Source of the DNA: Bacteroidota bacterium
GTDB lineage: Bacteria > Bacteroidota > Bacteroidia > Bacteroidales > UBA5342
Assembly: GCA_003249935.1 (NCBI GenBank)
Contig: QKHT01000096.1
Location: 1-33,050, forward strand
Direction: 5' to 3'
Length of the DNA stretch: 33,050 nucleotides
A program made the position numbers and the translations under genes. This document shows, piece after piece, positions 25,096-33,050 of the stretch (positions within the stretch are counted from its first letter, which is position 1; each line of letters opens with the position of its first letter). The notes below the pieces were generated by a model, which did not search any database, was not told the origin of the DNA, and worked only from the letters and a program-made list of their open reading frames with translations.

Positions 25096-25827
25096 TTAAA
25101 AGGATTTTACTTCACCACCACCTAATATTGCTGTACCGCGAATGGTTATTTTTTTCGCATGATCTACCGGCGACGAAAAAAACTTACGACTATCCGAAAA
25201 TCCGCCCAGAATACCGGTAACATCGAGCTTTACATCCCAATGTGGCGGTACAATAATCGAGCTTCCGCCCAGTAGGTTCATAACCTGAATTTCGTATTCG
25301 CCATCTTCTACATCGGCTTGCGATAAGTCGATTTCACTACCACCCAGAATCGAAGTTACCCGACCGCCCTGAAAAGTTTTGCTGGTAATACGTATTTCGC
25401 CCCCACTGAGTATCGATACACAATCTAACATATCAGTCGAGCTTGTTTTTTTTTTGTCGTGGTATTTACTTTCTATTTTACGCACATTGAGCAGGGAAGT
25501 TATACCAACACCAATGAGAAGGGCCGGCCAGAAGACATTACCGAACTGATGACGGATATGAAATATTTCGTCCAACAAGAAAAATGAACCAATAAAAAGG
25601 ATAACCATATATCCTGTGGTGTTTCCACGGTTCCCGGCAATACCCACCAGACCAATAACAATAAGCATTACCTTCCAACTGAATATATATTCGACCCATT
25701 CGCCATCCAGTACACCCAGATTGCGAAACAACCACATTACGCCAAAAAAGATGGCTAATACTCCAAACATCATTTTACGCGACCTTGCTCTGCTAAGATG
25801 CTGATCTGTACTTTCGAACGGTGCCAT
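25096..25827 (-). CDS. LiaF-like membrane protein
   Basis: A 243-residue protein. The N-terminal half (about 15-110) carries four hydrophobic segments, as in DUF5668/LiaF N-termini (MFGVLAIFFGVMWLFRNLGV). The C-terminal half (about 135-243) is a repetitive beta domain with recurring hydrophobic-GG units (SILGGSEIDLSQ, LLGGSSIIVPP, ILGGFSDSRK), as in LiaF C-terminal/DUF2154 domains. In Firmicutes LiaF inhibits the LiaS kinase. Here the gene leads an operon with a LytS-type kinase and LytTR regulator, so an analogous inhibitor role is inferred. An A10 run (25446-25455 on the plus strand as T) lies between the two halves. Confidence 0.85.
   Translation of the reverse strand: MAPFESTDQHLSRARSRKMMFGVLAIFFGVMWLFRNLGVLDGEWVEYIFSWKVMLIVIGLVGIAGNRGNTTGYMVILFIGSFFLLDEIFHIRHQFGNVFWPALLIGVGITSLLNVRKIESKYHDKKKTSSTDMLDCVSILSGGEIRITSKTFQGGRVTSILGGSEIDLSQADVEDGEYEIQVMNLLGGSSIIVPPHWDVKLDVTGILGGFSDSRKFFSSPVDHAKKITIRGTAILGGGEVKSF
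25446..25455 (-). repeat. A10 homopolymer inside the LiaF-like gene
   Basis: Ten A on the coding strand encode D-KKK-T between the membrane and beta domains. Both +1 and -1 slips meet stop codons within a few codons. Confidence 0.9.
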
Positions 25828-26019
25828 AACTATTATTTTTTAATTGTTTTATTTACTATTCCTATTAATCTCGTAACAAAGTAAAGATAATAAAAACCCT
25901 TACGACAGCAATAATCGGGGAATTGGTGAAAAATATCGGGGAGTAGCGACAATATCCTCAGAAAATGAGAAAAATTAGCTAATATTAAGTTCAATAACAT
26001 GCTGGTAAATATTTTTTCA

Positions 26020-26027
26020 TAAATTTG
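26020..26027 (+). promoter_or_regulatory. Candidate -7 box for the ThiE-like gene
   Basis: TAAATTTG fits TAnnTTTG, 35 bp upstream of the ATG at 26063. No clear -33 box. The remaining divergent intergenic region 25828-26019 shows no other clear signal. Confidence 0.4.
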
Positions 26028-26062
26028 CAGCGAGGGTTAATTTTGTAAAAACAAGGACTTAT

Positions 26063-26728
26063 ATGACTTTGAAGAATATTTTCGGAAAGAAATCACTTCC
26101 GGCAGATAACGCGCGCATTAAACGGTTACATTTTATTACAACAAATCATCCTTTTCTTGCACATTCCGAATTGGTCGAAATAGCACTACAAAATGGAATT
26201 TCACAGATAAGAATTTCTATTTCCGAAGGAGCTGAAGAATTTGCCGAACTCGAAGCATGGAAATGCAAATGGGCCTCGGACAAGTTTGGCGGAACAATTA
26301 TAATTGATGACTACCCCGAAATTGCAGCAAAAGTTAATCTCCATGGCGTACATGTTAAAACGCCCGACCACATTTCATACGCCCGTAAGATTATTGGTTC
26401 GGACAAAATAATAGGTGTAACAGCCCGATCGTTCGACGACATTGTAAATGCTACCATCGAGGGGGCCGATTATATTATGCTCGAACCATATAAAACATCC
26501 GAAAAAACATTGAATAAGAAATCCATAGGAAAAACGGGATTGAAGAACATAATTGATGAAGCACACGATAAAAACATTAAAACGCCGATTTTAATTTGCG
26601 GAGGCATTCTTAAAACTGAAATATCCGATATACTTAGCACCGGGGTCTACGGCATTGGCATTTCCGGAGCGATTGCCCATTCGAGTAATATTGAAAAAGC
26701 CGCCCGTTGGTTTGCCGAAAAGGTATAA
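26063..26728 (+). CDS. Divergent ThiE/TenI-like TIM-barrel protein
   Basis: A 221-residue protein with the thiamine phosphate synthase fold: LHFITTNHPF, IIIDDYPEIAAKVNLHGVHV, KIIGVTARSFDDI, GADYIMLEPYKTSEK, TPILICGGI and GIGISGAI. Several residues usually conserved in ThiE differ: Q-L-R-x-K reads QIRISIS, the G-Q-x-D after GVH reads KTPD, and the S-x-H position reads TAR. It has a 20-residue N-terminal extension and no thiamine gene nearby. A true ThiE, a TenI-like regulator or another function are all possible; I would not call it a functional ThiE from sequence alone. Single-gene unit with a strong terminator. Confidence 0.75.
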   Translation: MTLKNIFGKKSLPADNARIKRLHFITTNHPFLAHSELVEIALQNGISQIRISISEGAEEFAELEAWKCKWASDKFGGTIIIDDYPEIAAKVNLHGVHVKTPDHISYARKIIGSDKIIGVTARSFDDIVNATIEGADYIMLEPYKTSEKTLNKKSIGKTGLKNIIDEAHDKNIKTPILICGGILKTEISDILSTGVYGIGISGAIAHSSNIEKAARWFAEKV

Positions 26729-26753
26729 TTTGGTTTAGCAACACAAAAACAGC

Positions 26754-26795
26754 AAAAAAGGAGGAATCACATTGATTTGTGATTTCTCCTTTTTT
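26754..26795 (+). terminator. Bidirectional terminator between ThiE-like gene and GH97 gene
   Basis: 18-bp arms (26754-26771 and 26778-26795, one mismatch) with a 6-nt loop. The A6/T6 ends make it work in both directions for the two convergent genes. Confidence 0.9.
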
Positions 26796-26817
26796 GGTTT
26801 GAACCAGTAACAGATTT

Positions 26818-28827
26818 TTAATTTTTCTCGAACATGATGGCAAAACCTCCACCAGCAACCATATCAATAGGCAATTTAGTGTTGTTTTCTACTACAACCT
26901 CTTGTTTCGCTATGGCTGTGGGCATCTTGTCGCTGTTTGCTGCATCTTTCCATATTGTAGCGGTATATTTTCCCGGACTCAGGTACGTTGGTTCAACCAC
27001 CACTGTACGCGGCGTATCGGCATTCATCCCACCAACAAACCATCGCGAGCCGCTCTGTCGCGACAACACAATATATTCGCCGGGGACTCCTTCATTAACA
27101 ACTGTTTTATCCCATGTTGTTGGTACAAATTTGTAAAATTCAATGCCATCGGCACCACGATAGTTGTCGGGCGAATCGCAAAATACCGTCAGTGCGCTTT
27201 CGTATACTACCGGCATAGCCAACTGAAATGCCCTTGTGCCATACACATTGGGCATGGGTTGTTCGCCACCAACAGGTTTTTGGTTGAACCCCTTGTTTAC
27301 GAATCCCCCGGGGGTAAAATCCATCTGACCGCCCAACATACGGGTAAAGGGCAACATAAGACAATGTTTTGGGGTAACACGATTGCTCCATTTATTGTAT
27401 TCGTTGCCCATTACCCCTTCGCGGGTAAGAAAATTAGGGTAAGTACGATCGATTCCGGTAGGCATGTAGGCCCCATGAAAATCGACAGTAAGATGATATT
27501 TTGCAGCAGTTTGGATGGTTTTATGATAAAAATTAACCATTTCCTGCGAGTTGCTGTTCATAAAATCTATTTTTACCCCGGCAACGCCCCACTTTTCGTA
27601 AAGTTTAAAAGCTTCATCCATTTGCCGGTTTACATGCCACCAATGCAACCAAAGCATAATTTTTACTTGCTTCGTTGCCGCGTATTTTACCAGCGCGGGG
27701 ATATCCACATCCTTAATTTGTCGGGTTATATCTACGGCTGTATTTGGTTTTTCGAAAGGCTTATAGTTTTTATCGAAAGGCTCGCCGTACCAAAGCCAAT
27801 CTACAAGTTGGTATTCCCAGCCCATTTCCGAGGCAAAATCAACAAAGTACTTCATGGTAGCCTGATTGGGGCCTAACTTAAAACCGGCCTTGGGCGCATA
27901 TCGTCCACTCCACCACCAATCCCATGCACACCTGCCGGGTTTAATCCAGTCGGTTTGTTCAAGGGCACAAGGCGCGTTAAGGTTATGCAACAGATCCGAT
28001 TCGATAAACCGGGCAGGATTATTGGCCACCATTACCACGCGCCATGGCGAAGTGCGGGTTTTTGTCACTTTCACTTTAATCAGTTTTTCACCTTCGCCGG
28101 CTTCCGACAGTAATGTTTTAATCGTACTGGTACTCATCCCGGCATGGGTAAGGTTCATGCCCGACCAATCGGTAAGATTAGCCTCAAGCACTGCTGCATA
28201 TAACTCAGGTTCAACCATAAACAACATGGGCGTACCAAGTACCCGTCCGGGTTTTATGGTGTCGAGGCAGGCCGGATCGAAGGTTTTTTCCTGAGCAGTA
28301 CGGGTTGAACCCCAAAAAGCAACATAGGCCTGAGTTTGGGGTTTGAAAGCAAACACCGTATTCTCGTCGGTAATATTTACATTGCCTAAAGCTTCGGGCA
28401 GTGTATAGTTAAGTGCCACACCATCGTTGTATACGCGTAATGCATATTTTATTTGTCGCTTCGAACCGGTTAGTTCTTCGAGCGTAATATTCAATTGATT
28501 ATATTGGTCCTGTACCATTTTCGATTTACCCCAAATACGTTGCCATGTCGTATCTTTGGCCGAATTTACAGCTTCAACAACACGGTAAGGACCTTTAAAG
28601 GTTGAACCATCGGCTAATGTAAGACTCAGTGGTGCAGGCAGAAGGACTGCTTTTTCGCCCCGGTCAATTTGCCAGACTAATCGACCCGAATCGCCGGCTT
28701 CCACAGTAATTGTTGCCGACAGCATACCATCGGGCGAAGTGAGTTTGTGAACCTCATTGTTGGTACTGCAACACGAAATAGATACAAATACGCAGAGTAA
28801 AATAATGATGCTTCGAGATGTTTTCAT
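26818..28827 (-). CDS. Glycoside hydrolase family 97 enzyme, lipoprotein-like
   Basis: Alpha-glycosidase of 669 residues. A signal peptide ending at Cys19-Cys20 suggests a lipoprotein or periplasmic enzyme. The N-terminal beta-sandwich starts HKLTSPDGMLSATI. The catalytic barrel has WEYQLVDWLWYGEPF, MLWLHWWHVN, GVAGVKIDFMNSNSQEM and TREGVMGNEYNKWS. Asp421 in GVKIDF and Glu476 in GNEY are 55 residues apart, as I recall for nucleophile and acid/base in retaining GH97 alpha-galactosidases, so a retaining enzyme is more likely than a SusB-type inverting alpha-glucosidase. I chose ATG 28825-28827 (MKTSRSIIIL); an in-frame start 13 codons upstream lacks a proper signal. No susCD pair adjoins it. 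Confidence 0.92.
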   Translation of the reverse strand: MKTSRSIIILLCVFVSISCCSTNNEVHKLTSPDGMLSATITVEAGDSGRLVWQIDRGEKAVLLPAPLSLTLADGSTFKGPYRVVEAVNSAKDTTWQRIWGKSKMVQDQYNQLNITLEELTGSKRQIKYALRVYNDGVALNYTLPEALGNVNITDENTVFAFKPQTQAYVAFWGSTRTAQEKTFDPACLDTIKPGRVLGTPMLFMVEPELYAAVLEANLTDWSGMNLTHAGMSTSTIKTLLSEAGEGEKLIKVKVTKTRTSPWRVVMVANNPARFIESDLLHNLNAPCALEQTDWIKPGRCAWDWWWSGRYAPKAGFKLGPNQATMKYFVDFASEMGWEYQLVDWLWYGEPFDKNYKPFEKPNTAVDITRQIKDVDIPALVKYAATKQVKIMLWLHWWHVNRQMDEAFKLYEKWGVAGVKIDFMNSNSQEMVNFYHKTIQTAAKYHLTVDFHGAYMPTGIDRTYPNFLTREGVMGNEYNKWSNRVTPKHCLMLPFTRMLGGQMDFTPGGFVNKGFNQKPVGGEQPMPNVYGTRAFQLAMPVVYESALTVFCDSPDNYRGADGIEFYKFVPTTWDKTVVNEGVPGEYIVLSRQSGSRWFVGGMNADTPRTVVVEPTYLSPGKYTATIWKDAANSDKMPTAIAKQEVVVENNTKLPIDMVAGGGFAIMFEKN

Positions 28828-28903
28828 TGTATTGTTGTAATTTGTAATATTGGCATGAAGATACACAAATTTTAATATTGGGGCAATTCACAATCGGTTC
28901 ATA

Positions 28904-28938
28904 CTAAAAAAGGACACCGGCAAAAATACCAATGTCCT
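28904..28938 (-). terminator. Terminator after the TonB-dependent receptor gene
   Basis: Minus strand 10-bp stem (arms 28929-28938 and 28911-28920, two G-U pairs), 8-nt loop, then a run of six T. It starts about 28 bp after the receptor stop. Confidence 0.8.
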
Positions 28939-28966
28939 TGAAATACAGAGATTAAGGAACCATTAA

Positions 28967-31423
28967 TTACATGCCTGCGTCGAATTCCATACCGCCGCCT
29001 TGCTTGTCGTCGCTGCGACGTTGCGGGGTAAAGTTATTTATTTTATACGATAACGTTAGCGTTATTACCGGACCCACCATATCCATATTTGTTTTAGAAT
29101 AGAATGTTGGCCCCGATATGGTTGATTTTTTGCCGGCGGTATTAAACAAATCCATCACAGACAATGTCGCCGATAATTTGCGATTAAACAGATTTTGTTT
29201 TATGGCAGCACTGGCAAACATCATGGCACTTTCGGTACCTTGTGCGTCGGCTGTTGCGCTTTCGTACATCATATCGTACTGAAACCGTGTATCCATACCA
29301 AGTTTCCAGGTATTACTCATGCGGCCATTCCAATTATTACTTTTACGATCGACCGATACGCCATTAAATTTTTCCAATAAACGGTAGTCGTAAACCGATG
29401 CCGAAAGATTTAGGGTCCACCATTTGGTAAGATCGTAGTTGACCATTGCTTCAGCTCCTGAACGATAATCTTCGCCAATATTTGCAACCCACATTAAATA
29501 GGTTTTGCCGGATGGATCGCCGGAATAAGGTGTTTTTACCCTGTCGATAATTTGTTTGGTATGCCGATGAAACATCTCAATTGAGATAAAATTACTATTT
29601 TTTGCTAATTGGTAACCCAACTCAAACTGGTCGGTAAGTTCGGGCAGCAGATTGGGGTCGCCTTTCATTATCGCATACGCATCGCGACGAACCTCAAAAG
29701 GATTGAGGTAGTAATCGCGCGGACGTTCGATTCGACGCGAATACCCGGCAAAAAGCTGCTGGTCGGCCGGCATTTTGTACGACAGATGAAGTGTAGGAAA
29801 CCAATCCATGGTGTTAATATTGAACGAAGAATCGTTTTTACCAAATGCACTAAAAGTAGTTTTACGTATCGTTTGTTCGCCACGCAAGCCTAATTGATAG
29901 CCTATTTTTCCTATTTCGGCACTGTATGTGGCATAAAACGAAGGTAACGACTGGTAAAAATCGGTCGACTGGTATTGTGGCGAGGATTCTCCAAAAACAT
30001 GACTATTAATTGCAGCCATGGTTAATCCATTGGTCTGGTCGTTCCACGATGTAGTGTTTGTAACGCGCATCTGTACACCGGCTTCCAAACGACCATCATT
30101 TTCAAAAGGTTTTACATAATCGGCTTTTGCACGTATTTCATTACCACTGTTATCGCCTTTTGCAAGAGTGCCTTGTAAAAAGCTTTTGGCCGAACCATAC
30201 TCATAACTATAAGTATTATCCTTACCGTTAGTACCCATGTAAAACAACATGGTTTGTAATATCTGGCCTTTGGTATCGAATTTATGATCGAAAGTAAAGG
30301 TTCCCGATCCAAAAACATTATCGCCCGAAGCATTTGCATTACTCGAAGAAAAAACCGGAGCCTCCTGATTTCTGCTATTTTCATAATTGAGATCAGCCTT
30401 TATAACCTTACCCATTCCGCCACCTTCGAATTGTAGTCCAAAAGTGTTTTTATCGGTAATACGCCATTCGCCGCCTACTTTAAGCGATGTATTTGTAAAT
30501 GACATTTTTCGGTCGCCCGACGAATAATTTCGAATGGTATCAACTCCGTTACTGTAGTTCCACGAATCGGATGTATAGTCGAACCAACGCATACGCGTGC
30601 TTCGGTTTCCTCCAATAAAAAAGCTTTTGTTACCATTTACATAGTTTATAACAAAATCGCCGCCATAGGTATCCTGATTATTGGCATTGATATTTACCAC
30701 ACCATTAATACCTGCTGCACGATTTTTTTTAGTAATAACATTTATTATACCCGAAGCACCATCGGGGTCGTACTTGGCCGAGGGATTGGTAATAATTTCG
30801 ATATTTTCGATTGAACCCACCGGAATCTGTTGCAATGCATCGCTGGGGTCGAAGGGGGTTGGCCGACCGTCGACCAAAACCATAAAATTACTACTACCAC
30901 GCAACGATACACTACCTTCGGCATCTACGGTAATCGAAGGTGTATTTTGTAATACGTCCACGGCAGTTCCTCCGGCTGCAATTGTAAACTGCCCGGGACT
31001 CACTACTTTTTTATCTATTTTATAGGATATGGAGCGTTGTTCGCCTACTACACTTAGTTCTTTGAGATTTTTGACCGAAGGATCGAGTTTTATTTCACCC
31101 AAATCGATGGTTAATTGTTTTGGAGTTAACGTAAAGGGCGAGGACTTTGTATCGAGATAGCCAATAAACTTAGTCACGGTATAATATTTACCGGGCCTGT
31201 TCAGTTTTAGTGAAAACGAACCGTCGGCAGCCGTTACACTACCGGTTGCAAGCGACGAATCGCGGGCGGAATATACCGCTACGTTTGCATATTCGATTGG
31301 CTGACCCGTTTGTTTATCGGCAACCTTGCCATTGATTACACCATTTAATGCCATTTCGGGGGCTGGCTGAGCCGATAAACCCAAAGGCAGTAAAAGGAGA
31401 AATATTAATTTTGTATGTATCAT
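28967..31423 (-). CDS. TonB-dependent outer-membrane receptor (carboxypeptidase-regulatory domain, OMP_b-brl type)
   Basis: Outer-membrane protein of 818 residues. After a signal peptide (MIHTKLIFLLLLPLGLSAQ) comes a carboxypeptidase-regulatory-like beta domain (INGKVADKQTGQPIEYANV, about 30-115). A plug domain (about 130-235) follows, with VDVLQNTPSITVDAEGSVSL, RGSSNFMVLVDGRPTPF and YDPDGASGIINVITKK. A C-terminal beta-barrel of the OMP_b-brl family completes it. The tail is a short Gly/Met-rich segment. I chose ATG 31421-31423, which gives the signal peptide. A 47-residue in-frame extension overlapping the upstream gene is not credible. Ligand unknown. A surface lipoprotein propeller gene lies just upstream, 121 bp away. 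Confidence 0.92.
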   Translation of the reverse strand: MIHTKLIFLLLLPLGLSAQPAPEMALNGVINGKVADKQTGQPIEYANVAVYSARDSSLATGSVTAADGSFSLKLNRPGKYYTVTKFIGYLDTKSSPFTLTPKQLTIDLGEIKLDPSVKNLKELSVVGEQRSISYKIDKKVVSPGQFTIAAGGTAVDVLQNTPSITVDAEGSVSLRGSSNFMVLVDGRPTPFDPSDALQQIPVGSIENIEIITNPSAKYDPDGASGIINVITKKNRAAGINGVVNINANNQDTYGGDFVINYVNGNKSFFIGGNRSTRMRWFDYTSDSWNYSNGVDTIRNYSSGDRKMSFTNTSLKVGGEWRITDKNTFGLQFEGGGMGKVIKADLNYENSRNQEAPVFSSSNANASGDNVFGSGTFTFDHKFDTKGQILQTMLFYMGTNGKDNTYSYEYGSAKSFLQGTLAKGDNSGNEIRAKADYVKPFENDGRLEAGVQMRVTNTTSWNDQTNGLTMAAINSHVFGESSPQYQSTDFYQSLPSFYATYSAEIGKIGYQLGLRGEQTIRKTTFSAFGKNDSSFNINTMDWFPTLHLSYKMPADQQLFAGYSRRIERPRDYYLNPFEVRRDAYAIMKGDPNLLPELTDQFELGYQLAKNSNFISIEMFHRHTKQIIDRVKTPYSGDPSGKTYLMWVANIGEDYRSGAEAMVNYDLTKWWTLNLSASVYDYRLLEKFNGVSVDRKSNNWNGRMSNTWKLGMDTRFQYDMMYESATADAQGTESAMMFASAAIKQNLFNRKLSATLSVMDLFNTAGKKSTISGPTFYSKTNMDMVGPVITLTLSYKINNFTPQRRSDDKQGGGMEFDAGM

Positions 31424-31544
31424 TCTATAAAATGTAATTGATTTTGTATACAGACATAAGCCAAAACAAAAATATTCCGCAAAAAGTCGCGAATTAATTC
31501 GTTTTAACTTTTTGTCGGAATATTTTAAAACAGCAAACCGTTTG

Positions 31545-32618
31545 CTATTGTACGAATACAGCATTCATTGGTTCGTATCCCACTGTAACAATGGTATCGA
31601 GAACACCTTTGGCATTGTAAATTTTTATGCTGTCTGTGACACTTCCATTATCGAGCGTATATAACCAAAGAGCCTTGGTATATGGATTACGATCGAACCC
31701 TGCTGTGTTTCGAAATCCTGCAAAATTAGTACCCGGCACACTTGCAGAATTATAACGCATCGCTTTAAGTCCGTTATTGACAAAAAAGATGGTGTCGCCT
31801 GTACTATTGGCTGTAAGTACATTTTTATGAGTAATTGCTTTTTGTTCAGGCAGTTTCATAGTACGACGCAGCAGCGATTTAGTATCTATTACATCTAATG
31901 AAGCATTGCGCACCAAGCCATCATTATCGGGTGTTCCGGCACAATATACCCAAACCGACCCGCCCATATCCACAGCAAATGCTATTGGTTCAACCCCAAC
32001 CGTTATACTTTTTACCAATGAATAATCGGATGCCTTAAGAACATTTACTTTTTTATCGACCCCTTCGGTACGGGTGGCGGCAAAATAGTATCCGTTATGG
32101 TAATACACTGCACCCGGAATAAATGTTGTAGCCACATTATCTACTAATGTATCGACTTCGGTATTGAGGTTTGCAAAAAAATAGTTGGACGTACCGGCAA
32201 GTGAAACTAAAGCGCGCGACGAACCGGTGTAAAACACCTCGGTTACCGGCATACTAAAATCGACCGAGTCGGATTTTGCAATCGAAGCGTTATTAAACAC
32301 CATGATACGCGATGGGTTATTGCTCAAAATATAAAACTTCGAATTAATCTGATACAAACTCACAGGCTCGCCTGTAATATGACGTCCGTTATTCTTGAGT
32401 AGTAAGTCTCTTAAAATTTGCGACGTATCGGTATAAACAAAACTGATATCGCCCTCGTTAAAACCCGGTCGGCCTTTGCATAGTATGTAAGCACCACTGG
32501 TATAAGTAGTTTTGGTGGTTGAACCATTGTTTGTCGAAGAGTTATCGTCTTTTTTGCAAGAAAAAATTACCATCCCCGAAAGTGCTGCCAACAGCATTAA
32601 ATTTAAAATCTTTTTCAT
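31545..32618 (-). CDS. Beta-propeller lipoprotein (YncE/DUF5074-like)
   Basis: A 357-residue lipoprotein. The signal peptide ends in VIFSC (Cys21), followed by an acidic/Ser-rich spacer (KKDDNSSTNNGS), as in surface-exposed Bacteroidota lipoproteins. The body has repeated propeller-like strands (KFYILSNNPSRIMVFNNASI, YYFAATRTEGVDKKVNVL, SVWVYCAGTPDN, ALWLYTLDNGSV), suggesting a six- or seven-bladed propeller. Similar propellers act as ligand-capture partners of TonB receptors, BtuG for cobalamin being one. Here I see no cobalamin riboswitch upstream and the receptor is not BtuB-like, so the ligand is open. Probably cotranscribed with the downstream receptor. Confidence 0.82.
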   Translation of the reverse strand: MKKILNLMLLAALSGMVIFSCKKDDNSSTNNGSTTKTTYTSGAYILCKGRPGFNEGDISFVYTDTSQILRDLLLKNNGRHITGEPVSLYQINSKFYILSNNPSRIMVFNNASIAKSDSVDFSMPVTEVFYTGSSRALVSLAGTSNYFFANLNTEVDTLVDNVATTFIPGAVYYHNGYYFAATRTEGVDKKVNVLKASDYSLVKSITVGVEPIAFAVDMGGSVWVYCAGTPDNDGLVRNASLDVIDTKSLLRRTMKLPEQKAITHKNVLTANSTGDTIFFVNNGLKAMRYNSASVPGTNFAGFRNTAGFDRNPYTKALWLYTLDNGSVTDSIKIYNAKGVLDTIVTVGYEPMNAVFVQ

Positions 32619-32744
32619 CTATTTTTTTCGAAAATTATGTTTAACAATTTGAGTGTACCTATTTAGAGTTCATTCGTTACATTGCGTTTAATAACCAAAA
32701 ACCGCGGTTAAATTAGTTATTTTTTGCTGAACCAACAAAACGGT

Positions 32745-33050
32745 TTATTTATGCGGTTCGCAGTGAATCGTTGCTTCCATACCAAGTTCATTATTTACAC
32801 GCTCTTCGATTCGCGAAACCACAAGATGTGCATAGTCGAGGGTGGTGTCGCCCGGTAACCGCAAATGAAACGTAAGTTCAACATGATTGCCATAGCGGTG
32901 AATATGAATGTGATGCAGGCTGTTATTTTCGCACAACACATCGCTGCATATTTTTTTCAACTGCGCTATGGTTTCTTTTTCGGGCACTTCACCAAGCAAT
33001 TTTAACATACCATCCTTCACAACTTCGTAAGCAGCATACAATATCATCAT
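32745..33050 (-). CDS. Cation diffusion facilitator, C-terminal part (5' end beyond right edge)
   Basis: About 100 residues remain: the end of the last membrane helix (ILYAAYEVVKDGMLKLLGE) and the cytoplasmic dimerisation domain of CDF metal exporters. The ferredoxin-like domain shows HHIHIHRYGNHVELTFHLRLP and ends in EATIHCEPHK, with His and Cys residues positioned for zinc-type metal binding. The Met codons at 33045-33050 are internal to the family alignment, so the true start is outside the window. Metal specificity cannot be judged because the transmembrane metal site is missing. Confidence 0.88.
   Translation of the reverse strand: MMILYAAYEVVKDGMLKLLGEVPEKETIAQLKKICSDVLCENNSLHHIHIHRYGNHVELTFHLRLPGDTTLDYAHLVVSRIEERVNNELGMEATIHCEPHK

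Noticed and set aside
26902-27876. 324-codon open frame on the plus strand
   Set aside because: Fully antisense to the well-supported GH97 gene, with atypical composition and no recognisable motif.
31424-31564. 47-residue N-terminal extension of the TonB receptor
   Set aside because: It would bury the signal peptide inside the protein and overlap the upstream gene.
32619-32744. Cobalamin or other riboswitch upstream of the propeller lipoprotein
   Set aside because: The gap is 126 bp with no conserved box or multi-stem structure that I can recognise.
1-33050. CRISPR array, insertion sequences, prophage or integrative element
   Set aside because: No regularly spaced long repeats, transposase, integrase or phage-like genes; gene content and composition look like chromosomal backbone throughout.

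Overview
The window looks like chromosomal backbone from a member of the Bacteroidota, probably class Bacteroidia. Supporting this are a sufBCDS cluster, the acpP-fabF-rnc order, zapA next to RNase Y, adjacent cmk and ispH, a LytS/LytTR two-component pair, a GH97 glycosidase, and a TonB-dependent outer-membrane receptor of the carboxypeptidase-regulatory/OMP_b-brl type. Several intergenic regions also carry matches to the Bacteroidota sigma-ABfr promoter (TTTG, 19-21 nt spacer, TAnnTTTG). The DNA is moderately AT-rich and genes are densely packed. No gene-free stretch exceeds 300 bp. I saw no rRNA, tRNA, CRISPR array, insertion sequence or prophage.

Layout. 1-4669 (minus): Fe-S cluster assembly, sufB-sufC-sufD-sufS, with sufD frameshifted and sufS running off the left edge. 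4926-7171 (minus): acpP-fabF-rnc. 7326-7898 (plus): purN, converging on a polytopic membrane protein resembling GT-C glycosyltransferases (7904-9409, minus). 9595-11853 (plus): small coiled-coil protein, zapA and rny, closed by a strong terminator. 11923-16251 (minus): hisH-hisA, then a SatD-like protein with a C-terminal HTH plus a DUF3307 membrane protein, then hisF and a lipoate-protein ligase. 16411-17972 (minus): cmk-ispH. 18161-21511 (plus): a YciO-type protein, then a membrane-anchored multi-PAS protein ending in a receiver domain but lacking a kinase core. 21788-23221 (plus): S41 peptidase lipoprotein. 23295-25827 (minus): LiaF-like protein, LytS-like kinase and LytTR regulator. 26063-26728 (plus): divergent ThiE-like protein. 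26818-28827 (minus): GH97 enzyme. 28967-32618 (minus): beta-propeller lipoprotein and TonB-dependent receptor. 32745-33050 (minus): C-terminus of a cation diffusion facilitator.

The most unusual part is the two-gene module inside the histidine genes (13537-14936). The SatD-like protein has three short motifs placed as in class III nucleotide cyclases, plus a C-terminal HTH. Its partner is a polytopic membrane protein with His/Asp residues inside predicted helices. The promoter in front of the module is overlaid by a perfect 9-bp inverted repeat, and the GTTATATTT half-site occurs three times at exact 29-bp spacing, reaching into the end of hisA. This looks like an autoregulated signalling module. 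Its function is inferred, not shown.

Two long homopolymers also sit at domain boundaries: C8 just before the receiver domain of the PAS protein and A10 between the membrane and beta domains of the LiaF-like protein. In both, a one-base slip in either direction hits a stop codon within a few codons.
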